Positions 7,281-12,436 of a DNA stretch of 12,436 bases are shown here, piece by piece (position 1 is the stretch's first letter; each line of letters starts with the position of its first letter). The position numbers were made by a program, and so were the translations under genes. The stretch lies in NCBI GenBank assembly GCA_963559585.1, contig CAUWLJ010000100.1, forward strand, positions 1 to 12,436. Reading direction: 5' to 3'. The notes under the pieces are model-generated. The model had not been told where the DNA came from and searched no databases. It saw only the letters and a program-made list of their open reading frames with translations. The stretch comes from Eisenbergiella sp963559585 (lineage in GTDB: Bacteria > Bacillota > Clostridia > Lachnospirales > Lachnospiraceae).

Positions 7281-7802
7281 ATGAGAAAAATACTGGTTGT
7301 CATCGACATGCAGAACGATTTTATAGACGGATCCCTGGGCACAGCGGAGGCACAGGCCATCGTGCCCGCCGTGCTGGACAAGATCAGATCTTACCCGGCG
7401 GACTGCATCTACGCCACCCGTGATACCCATGAGGCGGATTATCTGGACACAGCGGAGGGACGCAGCCTTCCGGTTCCACACTGCATCCGGGGCACGCAGG
7501 GCTGGCAGATCCGGGAGGAGATTGCCGAAGCCATGCCCCAGGCGGTGATCCTGGACAAGCCCGCCTTCGGCTCCAGAGCGCTTATGGAGCGCCTGACTCA
7601 GGAAAATGAAAAGGAGGAGCTTCAGGTCGAGCTCATCGGACTGTGCACCGACATCTGCGTGGTATCCAACGCTCTTCTGTTAAAGGCAGCTATGCCGGAG
7701 AACGTAATTAAGGTGGATCCGGCCTGCTGTGCGGGAGTAACCCCGGAAAGCCATCAGGCGGCGCTTCTTACCATGAAGATGTGCCAGATCCAGACAGACT
7801 GA
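7281..7802 (+). CDS. Isochorismatase-fold cysteine hydrolase, probable nicotinamidase
   Basis: The 173-residue product has the full active-site set of the isochorismatase/nicotinamidase family: D9 in VVIDMQNDF, K93 in LDKPAFGS and nucleophile C126 in GLCTDICVVSN. The RDTH motif (D48, H50) and H67 suit the metal site of nicotinamidases, which turn nicotinamide into nicotinate plus ammonia in the cytosol. I chose ATG 7281 because AAGGAG (7269-7274) lies 6 bases upstream and the protein then begins with the usual first strand (MRKILVVIDMQ). An in-frame TTG at 7143 with its own AAGGAG would add 46 low-complexity residues unlike the family. lrgA follows after 22 bases, suggesting co-transcription. 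pncB, which uses nicotinate, lies 3 kb downstream on the other strand; this favours a nicotinamidase role, but other hydrolases of the fold remain possible. Confidence 0.88.
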   Translation: MRKILVVIDMQNDFIDGSLGTAEAQAIVPAVLDKIRSYPADCIYATRDTHEADYLDTAEGRSLPVPHCIRGTQGWQIREEIAEAMPQAVILDKPAFGSRALMERLTQENEKEELQVELIGLCTDICVVSNALLLKAAMPENVIKVDPACCAGVTPESHQAALLTMKMCQIQTD

Positions 7803-7824
7803 AACGGAAAGAAGACGGGTACTT

Positions 7825-8205
7825 ATGAAAATCATAAATCAGATCGGTATTATTTTTGCCATATGCTGGGTGAGCCAGATCATTGAGAGGCTTCTGCCCT
7901 TTTCCTTTCCGGCCAGTGTGATCGGGATGCTCCTTTTGTTTCTCCTCCTTCTGACGAAGACGCTGAGGGTGGAGCATATCCGGGAAAAATCGGATTTCCT
8001 TCTGTCCAATATGGCTTTTTTCTTTATTCCGGCAGGGGTAAACATGATCAACTATCTGGATATTCTCCGTGAGAATGCGCTCTCCCTGCTGTTGATCTGC
8101 CTGATTACCACGATCCTCACCTTCGCCGTGACGGCGTACACCATCAAGGGGACGCTGGCGCTGATGAACAGGAGAAAAGGGAGGATGAAAAAGGATGGGA
8201 TCTGA
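7825..8205 (+). CDS. lrgA: LrgA/CidA family membrane protein
   Basis: A 126-residue hydrophobic protein with about four membrane helices (roughly 5-23, 28-46, 61-77 and 88-110) and a basic C-terminal tail. The conserved family stretch is visible: FPASVIGMLLLFLLL (about 28-42), then FLLSNMAFFFIPAGV (about 58-72). LrgA/CidA proteins resemble phage holins and were tied to control of cell lysis; in Bacillus subtilis a LrgAB-type pair (PftAB) acts as a facilitated pyruvate transporter. The substrate here is not shown by sequence. The start at ATG 7825 is clear from the protein, although the ribosome binding site (GGAAAGAAG, 7806-7814) is weak. It overlaps lrgB by 11 bases, so the two are translationally coupled. 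Confidence 0.92.
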   Translation: MKIINQIGIIFAICWVSQIIERLLPFSFPASVIGMLLLFLLLLTKTLRVEHIREKSDFLLSNMAFFFIPAGVNMINYLDILRENALSLLLICLITTILTFAVTAYTIKGTLALMNRRKGRMKKDGI

Positions 8206-8917
8206 AATGTATACAATTCTTCTTACCTCAGATGGAGGATGGCAGGAGCTGTTTTCCTCCCCCTTTTTCGGCATCGCCCTGAGCGTGGCCGCCTTCGCCG
8301 TGGGCGTGTGGATCCAGAAAAAGACGGGGCTTGTGATCTGCAATCCCCTGATTATCGCCATCGTACTGGTAATCGGCGTGCTGCTTCTGTTCCGTATCCC
8401 CTATGAGAGCTACAATGAGGGCGGCAGCATCATCAATATGCTTCTGGCTCCTGCCACCGCCTGCCTGGCAGTGTCGATCTACACCAAAGTGGAGCTTTTA
8501 AAGAAAAACTGGCTCCCCATTCTGGCAGGCTGTACGGCAGGCTCTCTCACCTCCATGGGCAGTGTGCTCCTCTTATGCCGCCTGTTCGGGCTGGACGAGG
8601 CCATGGCTGCCTCCCTTCTGCCCAAGTCGGTAACCACGCCTATCGCGGTGAGTATATCGGAGAGCCTCGGCGGACTGGCTCCTGTGACCGTGGTTGCCGT
8701 GATTTTCACAGGGATCATGGGAAGCATTCTGGCCCCGTTCCTGATCAGGCTGTTTCGGGTGAAGGATCCGGTGGCGGCGGGTCTTGCCATCGGCGCCTGC
8801 AGCCATGCGGTGGGCACCTCCAGAGCCCTTCAGATCGGGGAGACGGAAGGGGCCATGAGCGGGCTGGCGATTGGAATCTGCGGGATGATCACGGTGGTGG
8901 CGGCTTTGCTTTTGTGA
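8195..8917 (+). CDS. lrgB: LrgB/CidB family membrane protein
   Basis: The 240-residue integral membrane partner of LrgA, slightly longer than the family's usual 230. Diagnostic motifs are present: LLPKSVTTPIAV at about 141-152, GACSHAVGTSRA at 200-211 and GAMSGLAIGICG at 219-230. Several hydrophobic segments span the chain. The start is either ATG 8195 (GAGGA at 8181-8185, 9 bases away, overlapping lrgA) or ATG 8207 (residue 5). LrgA and LrgB work together in the inner membrane, either in lysis control or in export/uptake of small carboxylates such as pyruvate; no LytSR-type two-component regulator is in this window. The stop is only 16 bases from the stop of the convergent methyltransferase gene, leaving no room for a terminator between them. 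Confidence 0.94.
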   Translation: MGSEMYTILLTSDGGWQELFSSPFFGIALSVAAFAVGVWIQKKTGLVICNPLIIAIVLVIGVLLLFRIPYESYNEGGSIINMLLAPATACLAVSIYTKVELLKKNWLPILAGCTAGSLTSMGSVLLLCRLFGLDEAMAASLLPKSVTTPIAVSISESLGGLAPVTVVAVIFTGIMGSILAPFLIRLFRVKDPVAAGLAIGACSHAVGTSRALQIGETEGAMSGLAIGICGMITVVAALLL

Positions 8918-8933
8918 GAAGGGGAGGGGCGGT

Positions 8934-9593
8934 TTAGGAGCGCGTCTGTGCAAATATTCCAATCATTACCGCCGTCCGGTATCCGGGAATCAGGCGGGGA
9001 GTCAGAACAATCCCATGCTCTCTCGCCAGTTCTTCCAGATATTCATACCATTCATACACAGTTTCAGGCGTCCTGCCGTCCATCAAAGGGTGGGGAGAGC
9101 CGCACAGACTGATACAAAAACTTTTCTTTTCAGCCAGACAGGCTCGGATAATGTGCTCTGTGGCTTCACAGGGCTCCTGGGCCACCACCGCGTCATAAGG
9201 GGAAAGATCGGTTTTGCCAAAAAGAAAGCGCTCTTTCATCAGCAGGACCGCCTCTGCCGTGCCGCTTTTTTCCAGGCAGGGATCTATTGCCGCCATCCGA
9301 TACCCTCTGTCTGCAAGAAGCCGGGACAGCCTGGCCGTTCTTCCGCAGCCAGCCTCCAGAAGCGTTCTGTATTTTGTGGGAGGAAACAGCCTCTCTATAT
9401 AATCTGCAAAATACTCCTGTCTGGATTTCAGCCCTTTTTTCCATAAAATGAATTCCACATACTCGTCGCATACAACGCCGCTGCGCGGCTTAATAATATC
9501 GTTTTTGATCCGCAGAAGCTGTTCCTCTGTAAAATGGAGAGGGTTCTGGACACAGTAGGCGGAGTATTTCTGGAGCAGCTCGGATTGGGACAT
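8934..9593 (-). CDS. Class I SAM-dependent methyltransferase, function unknown
   Basis: 219 residues counted from the ATG at 9593, preceded by a full AAGGAGG site 9-10 bases upstream; an in-frame ATG at 9632 has no such site and was not chosen. The Rossmann-fold SAM site is visible: LLEAGCGRTARLS at 78-90 (motif I), the acidic end of strand 2 at D104 in AAIDP, and YDAVVAQEPCEATEHIIR at 133-150 in the motif II/III region. The N-terminal 70 residues are helical and charged, with a possible substrate-binding role. The substrate cannot be inferred. The gene is monocistronic on the minus strand, tail-to-tail with lrgB. A weak candidate promoter on the minus strand is TATACT (complement of 9669-9674) with a poor -35 at 9692-9697. 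Confidence 0.85.
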   Translation of the reverse strand: MSQSELLQKYSAYCVQNPLHFTEEQLLRIKNDIIKPRSGVVCDEYVEFILWKKGLKSRQEYFADYIERLFPPTKYRTLLEAGCGRTARLSRLLADRGYRMAAIDPCLEKSGTAEAVLLMKERFLFGKTDLSPYDAVVAQEPCEATEHIIRACLAEKKSFCISLCGSPHPLMDGRTPETVYEWYEYLEELAREHGIVLTPRLIPGYRTAVMIGIFAQTRS

Positions 9594-9748
9594 GGCGTTA
9601 ACCCTCCTTGAAAGCGAATGGATGGGGGACAATGGAATGGCTGCCTATATAGAAGCCTGGATAAAAACAGTATACACCCAAAAGAGTATGGCGTCTTTCG
9701 TTTTCAGGTATTTCAGGTACTTTTGGTGAAATTTCAAATCTGCTCATT
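9594..9748. other. Intergenic stretch upstream of the methyltransferase
   Basis: It holds the methyltransferase ribosome binding site (complement of 9603-9609), a weak minus-strand promoter candidate, and a perfect 9-bp tandem duplication, tttcaggta twice (9702-9710 and 9711-9719). No gene or recognisable antitoxin remnant is visible. It runs directly into the yoeB-like relic and may be decayed sequence. Confidence 0.4.
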
Positions 9749-9994
9749 ACAAAAAACGGCTGGGCTGATTCTATCTACTGGCAAACCGAAGATAGGAAAA
9801 CATTAAAGAAAATCAATCAGCTCATTGAAGATATCTGCAGAAATGGAAATTCAGGTCCGGGAAAGCCTGAACCATTGTTAGGTGATTTATGGGTTCATCA
9901 TTTTATCAATAGTGCAGATCTGGCAGCCCTGTTTACAGGACAGACAATGGAACAAGACGCAGCTGGAAAGATCCCCTGCAGCGATAAAAGATGA
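9749..9994 (+). pseudogene. Decayed YoeB-type mRNA interferase toxin
   Basis: In the frame starting at 9749 the sequence reads TKNGWADSIYWQTEDRKT, then LKKINQLIEDICRNGN and SGPGKPEPLLGDL. This follows E. coli YoeB (ESWDDYLYWQ...KKINELIKD...GKGKPEPL) closely, including the glutamate equal to E46. After GDL the match collapses: the SGFWSRRI segment is replaced by WVHHFI, the R65 equivalent is lost (SADLAAL), and the C-terminal H-Y pair needed for catalysis is absent before the stop at 9992. No start codon with a ribosome binding site precedes it, and no YefM antitoxin is recognisable upstream. YoeB normally cleaves ribosome-bound mRNA and is held by YefM; this copy should be inactive. The frame is still open, so decay is by substitution and small changes. 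Confidence 0.65.
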
Positions 9995-10001
9995 AAAAAC
10001 A

Positions 10002-10030
10002 GTATAAAATCCCTCCTCCTACAGATACTA
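10002..10030 (+). promoter_or_regulatory. Candidate forespore (sigma-G/F-like) promoter of spoVT
   Basis: GTATA at 10002-10006 and GATACTA at 10024-10030, spaced by 17 bases, resemble the -35 and -10 boxes of forespore sigma factors (the -10 is one base from CATACTA). spoVT is sigma-G dependent in B. subtilis. A GTAC-A-GTAC palindrome follows at 10047-10055, just before the ribosome binding site, and could be an operator. This is pattern matching only. Confidence 0.35.
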
Positions 10031-10072
10031 TTCCCAAAATTGGAAAGTACAGTACACGGAGGAATTTTTTAT

Positions 10073-10618
10073 ATGAAAGCAACGGGAATTGTCAGAAGAA
10101 TAGACGATCTGGGCCGGATCGTGATCCCAAAAGAAATCAGGAGGACACTGCGCATCCGTGAAAGCGATCCCCTGGAGATTTTCACCGACCGTGAGGGCGA
10201 GATTATTCTGAAAAAATACTCCCCCATCGGGGAAATGAGTACCTTTGCCAGACAGTATGCGGAGAGCCTGGCCCAGGTATCCGGCCAGATGACGCTGATC
10301 GCAGACAGGGATCAGTTCATTGCGGCGGCGGGCGGCTGCAAGGCACTGATGGGCAGACGGATCAGCAGGGAGCTGGAGGGTGTGATTGAGAATCGGGAAA
10401 ACGTGGCGGCATCCAGAGACGACCGTTCCTTTATCCAGGTAGCAGGCGAAGGAGAGCCGGAGTATGTGAATCAGGTTATCAGCCCCATCATCTGTGAGGG
10501 GGATGTGATCGGGGCGGTGATCCTGTTAAACAATGACCCCAAGGCTAAAATGGGAGAGGTGGAGCAGAAGCTTGCGCTGTCTGCGGCGGGCTTTCTGGGA
10601 AGGCAGATGGAGCAGTAG
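10073..10618 (+). CDS. spoVT: Stage V sporulation transcriptional regulator SpoVT
   Basis: SpoVT adjusts forespore gene expression late in sporulation. The 181-residue product (B. subtilis SpoVT is 178) has the N-terminal AbrB-type swapped-hairpin DNA-binding domain (MKATGIVRRIDDLGRIVIPK, about 1-50) and a C-terminal GAF-like domain (about 55-178) with SPIICEGDVIGAVIL near 140-160. I chose ATG 10073 with GGAGG at 10058-10062; a frame open to 10040 has no better site. In Bacillus the order is pth-fin-mfd-spoVT; here mfd and spoVT are separated by about 3 kb of other genes. The stop codon's last base is the first base of the inverted repeat at 10618-10723, which may also end its transcript. Confidence 0.95.
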   Translation: MKATGIVRRIDDLGRIVIPKEIRRTLRIRESDPLEIFTDREGEIILKKYSPIGEMSTFARQYAESLAQVSGQMTLIADRDQFIAAAGGCKALMGRRISRELEGVIENRENVAASRDDRSFIQVAGEGEPEYVNQVISPIICEGDVIGAVILLNNDPKAKMGEVEQKLALSAAGFLGRQMEQ

Positions 10619-10723
10619 AGCGTGTTTGAAAATTGCTTTCTGCCAGATGTGCGTCCCAATTTGGGGCAAATATGCCGCGAAGTGGGGCTTGCAGATGGCG
10701 GGAATGAATTTTCAAACACGCTC
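10618..10723. repeat. 106-bp MITE-like inverted repeat between spoVT and pncB
   Basis: Perfect 17-bp terminal inverted repeats, gagcgtgtttgaaaatt (10618-10634) and its complement (10707-10723), enclose 72 bases that are themselves partly self-complementary (gccagatg... with ...gcagatggcgg, and cccaatttgggg near 10650). The whole can fold into one long hairpin. It has no coding capacity. Position, size and terminal repeats suit a miniature inverted-repeat element or a REP-type palindrome. It lies between the ends of two convergent genes, where it could act as a two-way terminator. A second small hairpin (cagccccgg 10724-10732 with ccgggactg 10742-10750) follows and overlaps the pncB stop. Confidence 0.7.
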
Positions 10724-10735
10724 CAGCCCCGGCCA

Positions 10736-12217
10736 TTATGACCGGGACTGGGTATTCCCTCCCGTCATCTGTCCCATCTGATCCAGCAGGCGGATTTTGG
10801 TGTCGTACAGCTTCTGGGACAGATCCACATGAACCAGATGAGGGTTGACAAGGCGGCGCGTCTCATCCCACAGGGTATCCAGCTCCTGCCTGCAGTAGTC
10901 CCGGATCTCCATCACGCTGGGAGAGGTGTAGACACACTTTCCATCCAGGAAAACAGGAACCATCAGCTTGCGCAGTGTAAACTGCCCGGGCTGGAGGAGC
11001 GTTTTTTTCCAGGGCTCCGCAGGATCGAACAAAAGGAGAGGCTCTTCCTCGCTGAACGTCTCGTCCGCCAGGGCGATCAGGTCGGCCTTCAGCTTGCCGG
11101 ATTCCTTATCGTAGATGCGGTAGATCACCTTATCCCCCGGATTGGTCACCTTCTCCGTATTTTCGGAAAGCTTGATCTTGGGAATGAAAACACCGTTCTC
11201 GTCCATGATGGCGGCCAGCTTGTACACGCCGCCGAAGGAGGGCCAGTTCTTGGAGGTGATCATGTGCGTCCCCACACCCCAGGAGGTTACCTTGCAGCCC
11301 TGCACCTTCAGGCTGTCGATCAGATACTCGTCCAGGTCGTTGGAGGCAGAGATCACCGCATCGGGGAAGCCTGCTTCATCCAGCATGATCCGGGCCTTCT
11401 TGGACAGATAGGCCAGGTCGCCGCTGTCAAGACGGATGCCATAGAAGGTGAGAGGAACGCCCGCATCCCGCATCTCGGTGAAAACACGGATGGCGTTGGG
11501 CACGCCGGATTTCAGCGTGTCGTAGGTATCCACCAGAAGGATACAGGCGGAAGGATACATCTGGGCATAGGTTTTAAAGGCGGTGTACTCGTCGGGAAAG
11601 CTCATGATCCAGCTGTGGGCGTGGGTTCCCTTTACCGGCACATCGAAAAGCTGTCCGGCCAGCACGTTGCTGGTGCCGATACAGCCTCCGATCATGGCCG
11701 CCCTGGCTCCATAGATTCCCGCATCCGGCCCCTGGGCACGCCGCAGACCGAACTCCATGATTCCGTCCCCTCTGGCAGCATAGCAGACCCGTGAGGTCTT
11801 GGTGGCGATCAGGCTCTGATGATTGACGATGTTCAGAATGGCGGTTTCGATCAGCTGAGCTTCCATGATGGGCGCGATTACCTTGATCATAGGCTCTCTG
11901 GGGAACATCACGCTTCCCTCCGGAATGGCGTAGATACTGCCGGAAAACCGGAAGTTCTGCAGATACGCCAAGAAATCGTCCTCGAAAATGCCCAGCCCTC
12001 TCAGATAGGCGATCTCGTCATCGTCAAAATGAAGCCCCTCTATATATTCAATGACCTGCTGCAGCCCGGCGCATACCGCATACCCGGATTCCATGGGGTT
12101 GTTCCGGTAAAAGGCGTCGAACACCACCGTTTCATTCCGATCCATGTTTTTAAAATAGCCCTGCATCATGGTCAGCTCGTACAGATCTGTCATCAAGGTT
12201 AGATTGCGGGTTTTCAT
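10736..12217 (-). CDS. pncB: Nicotinate phosphoribosyltransferase
   Basis: This enzyme joins nicotinate to phosphoribosyl pyrophosphate, helped by ATP, giving nicotinate mononucleotide, the entry step of the Preiss-Handler route to NAD. The 493-residue length is usual. Motifs visible: TDLYELTMMQGYF at 10-22, EFGLRRAQGPDAG at 155-167, GTHAHSW at 197-203 with H201 as the likely phosphorylated histidine, FYGIRLDSGDLAYLS at 259-273 (phosphate binding), SASNDLDE at 291-298 and GVGTHM at 315-320. The ATG at 12217 has GGGAGGT (complement of 12224-12230) 6 bases upstream. It is transcribed alone from the promoter at 12345-12373 through a leader with two inverted repeats. It pairs functionally with the nicotinamidase-like gene at 7281. 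Confidence 0.96.
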   Translation of the reverse strand: MKTRNLTLMTDLYELTMMQGYFKNMDRNETVVFDAFYRNNPMESGYAVCAGLQQVIEYIEGLHFDDDEIAYLRGLGIFEDDFLAYLQNFRFSGSIYAIPEGSVMFPREPMIKVIAPIMEAQLIETAILNIVNHQSLIATKTSRVCYAARGDGIMEFGLRRAQGPDAGIYGARAAMIGGCIGTSNVLAGQLFDVPVKGTHAHSWIMSFPDEYTAFKTYAQMYPSACILLVDTYDTLKSGVPNAIRVFTEMRDAGVPLTFYGIRLDSGDLAYLSKKARIMLDEAGFPDAVISASNDLDEYLIDSLKVQGCKVTSWGVGTHMITSKNWPSFGGVYKLAAIMDENGVFIPKIKLSENTEKVTNPGDKVIYRIYDKESGKLKADLIALADETFSEEEPLLLFDPAEPWKKTLLQPGQFTLRKLMVPVFLDGKCVYTSPSVMEIRDYCRQELDTLWDETRRLVNPHLVHVDLSQKLYDTKIRLLDQMGQMTGGNTQSRS

Positions 12218-12243
12218 GAAAATACCTCCCTATACATTTTTTC

Positions 12244-12277
12244 GCTGCTGTTCACTGGCAAGCCGGTAAACAGTAAC
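12244..12277. repeat. 34-bp palindromic repeat, copy 2
   Basis: In reverse complement this reads gttactgtttaccggcttg and onward, matching the element at 2578-2611 at 28 of 34 positions, with the same ggcttg centre and the same outer gttactgtt...gaacag arms. Its own arms pair imperfectly. It lies in the 5' leader of pncB, about 27 bases before the start codon. Confidence 0.7.
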
Positions 12278-12304
12278 CTTGTTCCGCCGCTTTTATCGTA
12301 TGGA

Positions 12305-12331
12305 GGAAACGCTGAGCGGGTCAGCGTTTCC
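12305..12331. repeat. Perfect 11-bp hairpin in the pncB leader
   Basis: ggaaacgctga (12305-12315) and tcagcgtttcc (12321-12331) are exact complements around the loop gcggg. It lies just downstream of the predicted pncB start site on the minus strand. No T-run follows on either strand, so simple termination is unlikely; it may stabilise or regulate the leader. Confidence 0.65.
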
Positions 12332-12344
12332 CGGGTTGATACCT

Positions 12345-12373
12345 ATCATACTCGCTGTATGGGAAGAAAGCAA
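12345..12373 (-). promoter_or_regulatory. Sigma-A type promoter for pncB
   Basis: On the minus strand: TTGCTT (complement of 12368-12373), a 17-base spacer, and TATGAT (complement of 12345-12350). Two small palindromes overlap it: CATAC-TCGCT-GTATG at 12347-12361 in the spacer and TGATA-CC-TATCA at 12337-12348 across the -10 and start, either of which could bind a repressor. The leader would be about 120 bases. Beyond it, 12374-12436 holds no gene I can support. Confidence 0.65.
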
Positions 12374-12436
12374 GACAGAATCAGGGCTTTGACCACAGCA
12401 CAGACGTGGAGGAGCTGCTGGAGGCCTGCGAGTTCG

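Noticed and set aside
9594..9632. Longer start (ATG 9632) for the methyltransferase
   Set aside because: The ATG at 9593 has a full AAGGAGG site; the 13 extra residues have none upstream.
9618..9806. 62-codon plus-strand reading frame upstream of spoVT
   Set aside because: No family resemblance, and it runs in a different frame across the YoeB-like relic, whose protein match is far better.
12340..12436. Plus-strand frame ending in a Glu-rich segment (FDHSTDVEELLEACEF) as the start of a divergent gene
   Set aside because: No start codon with a ribosome binding site lies in that frame within the window, and it overlaps the pncB promoter. It could be the edge of a gene, but cannot be supported.
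1..12436. CRISPR array, tRNA, rRNA, insertion sequence or transposase
   Set aside because: No regularly spaced direct repeats, tRNA-like folds, or transposase motifs were seen on either strand.

Overview
The window looks like a chromosomal segment of a spore-forming Clostridia bacterium, most likely a Lachnospiraceae-type gut anaerobe. The grounds are the pth-mfd-spoVT block typical of endospore-forming Firmicutes, the GC-rich core genes, strong AGGAGG-type ribosome binding sites, and the many long intergenic hairpins. The species cannot be named from the sequence.

Layout. Positions 1-2557 hold an AT-richer accessory island of DNA restriction genes, all on the + strand. It contains the 3' part of an NgoFVII-type (PLD-fold) restriction endonuclease cut by the window edge, a FokI/AlwI-type endonuclease whose N-terminal half appears to have been deleted out of frame, and a Vsr-type mismatch endonuclease. 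The matching DNA methyltransferase is not in the window and is expected upstream. Positions 2578-2673 form the border: a perfect palindrome, a small terminator-like hairpin, and a near-consensus promoter (TTGACA-17-TATACT) that starts the housekeeping block.

Positions 2761-8917 are + strand: pth (peptidyl-tRNA hydrolase), mfd (transcription-repair coupling factor), a nicotinamidase-like cysteine hydrolase, and lrgA/lrgB (membrane proteins of the CidAB/LrgAB family). Converging on them is a small minus-strand SAM methyltransferase (8934-9593). A decayed YoeB-type toxin gene (about 9749-9994) lies between it and spoVT (10073-10618), the forespore regulator. pncB (nicotinate phosphoribosyltransferase) runs on the minus strand from 12217 to 10736, with its own promoter at 12345-12373.

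How the genes fit together. pth, mfd and spoVT are an ancestral neighbourhood. The hydrolase, lrgAB, methyltransferase and toxin relic sit as an insertion between mfd and spoVT. The cysteine hydrolase and pncB could be consecutive steps of NAD salvage (nicotinamide to nicotinate to nicotinate mononucleotide). Almost every intergenic gap carries a long inverted repeat: 2578-2611, 3343-3414, 7141-7174, 7185-7269, 10618-10723, 12244-12277 and 12305-12331. Two of these (2578-2611 and 12244-12277) are clearly copies of one element, so dispersed palindromic repeats are the most distinctive non-coding feature here. I do not see a convincing wholly new multi-gene system. The best leads are the degraded restriction island, the repeats and the toxin relic.
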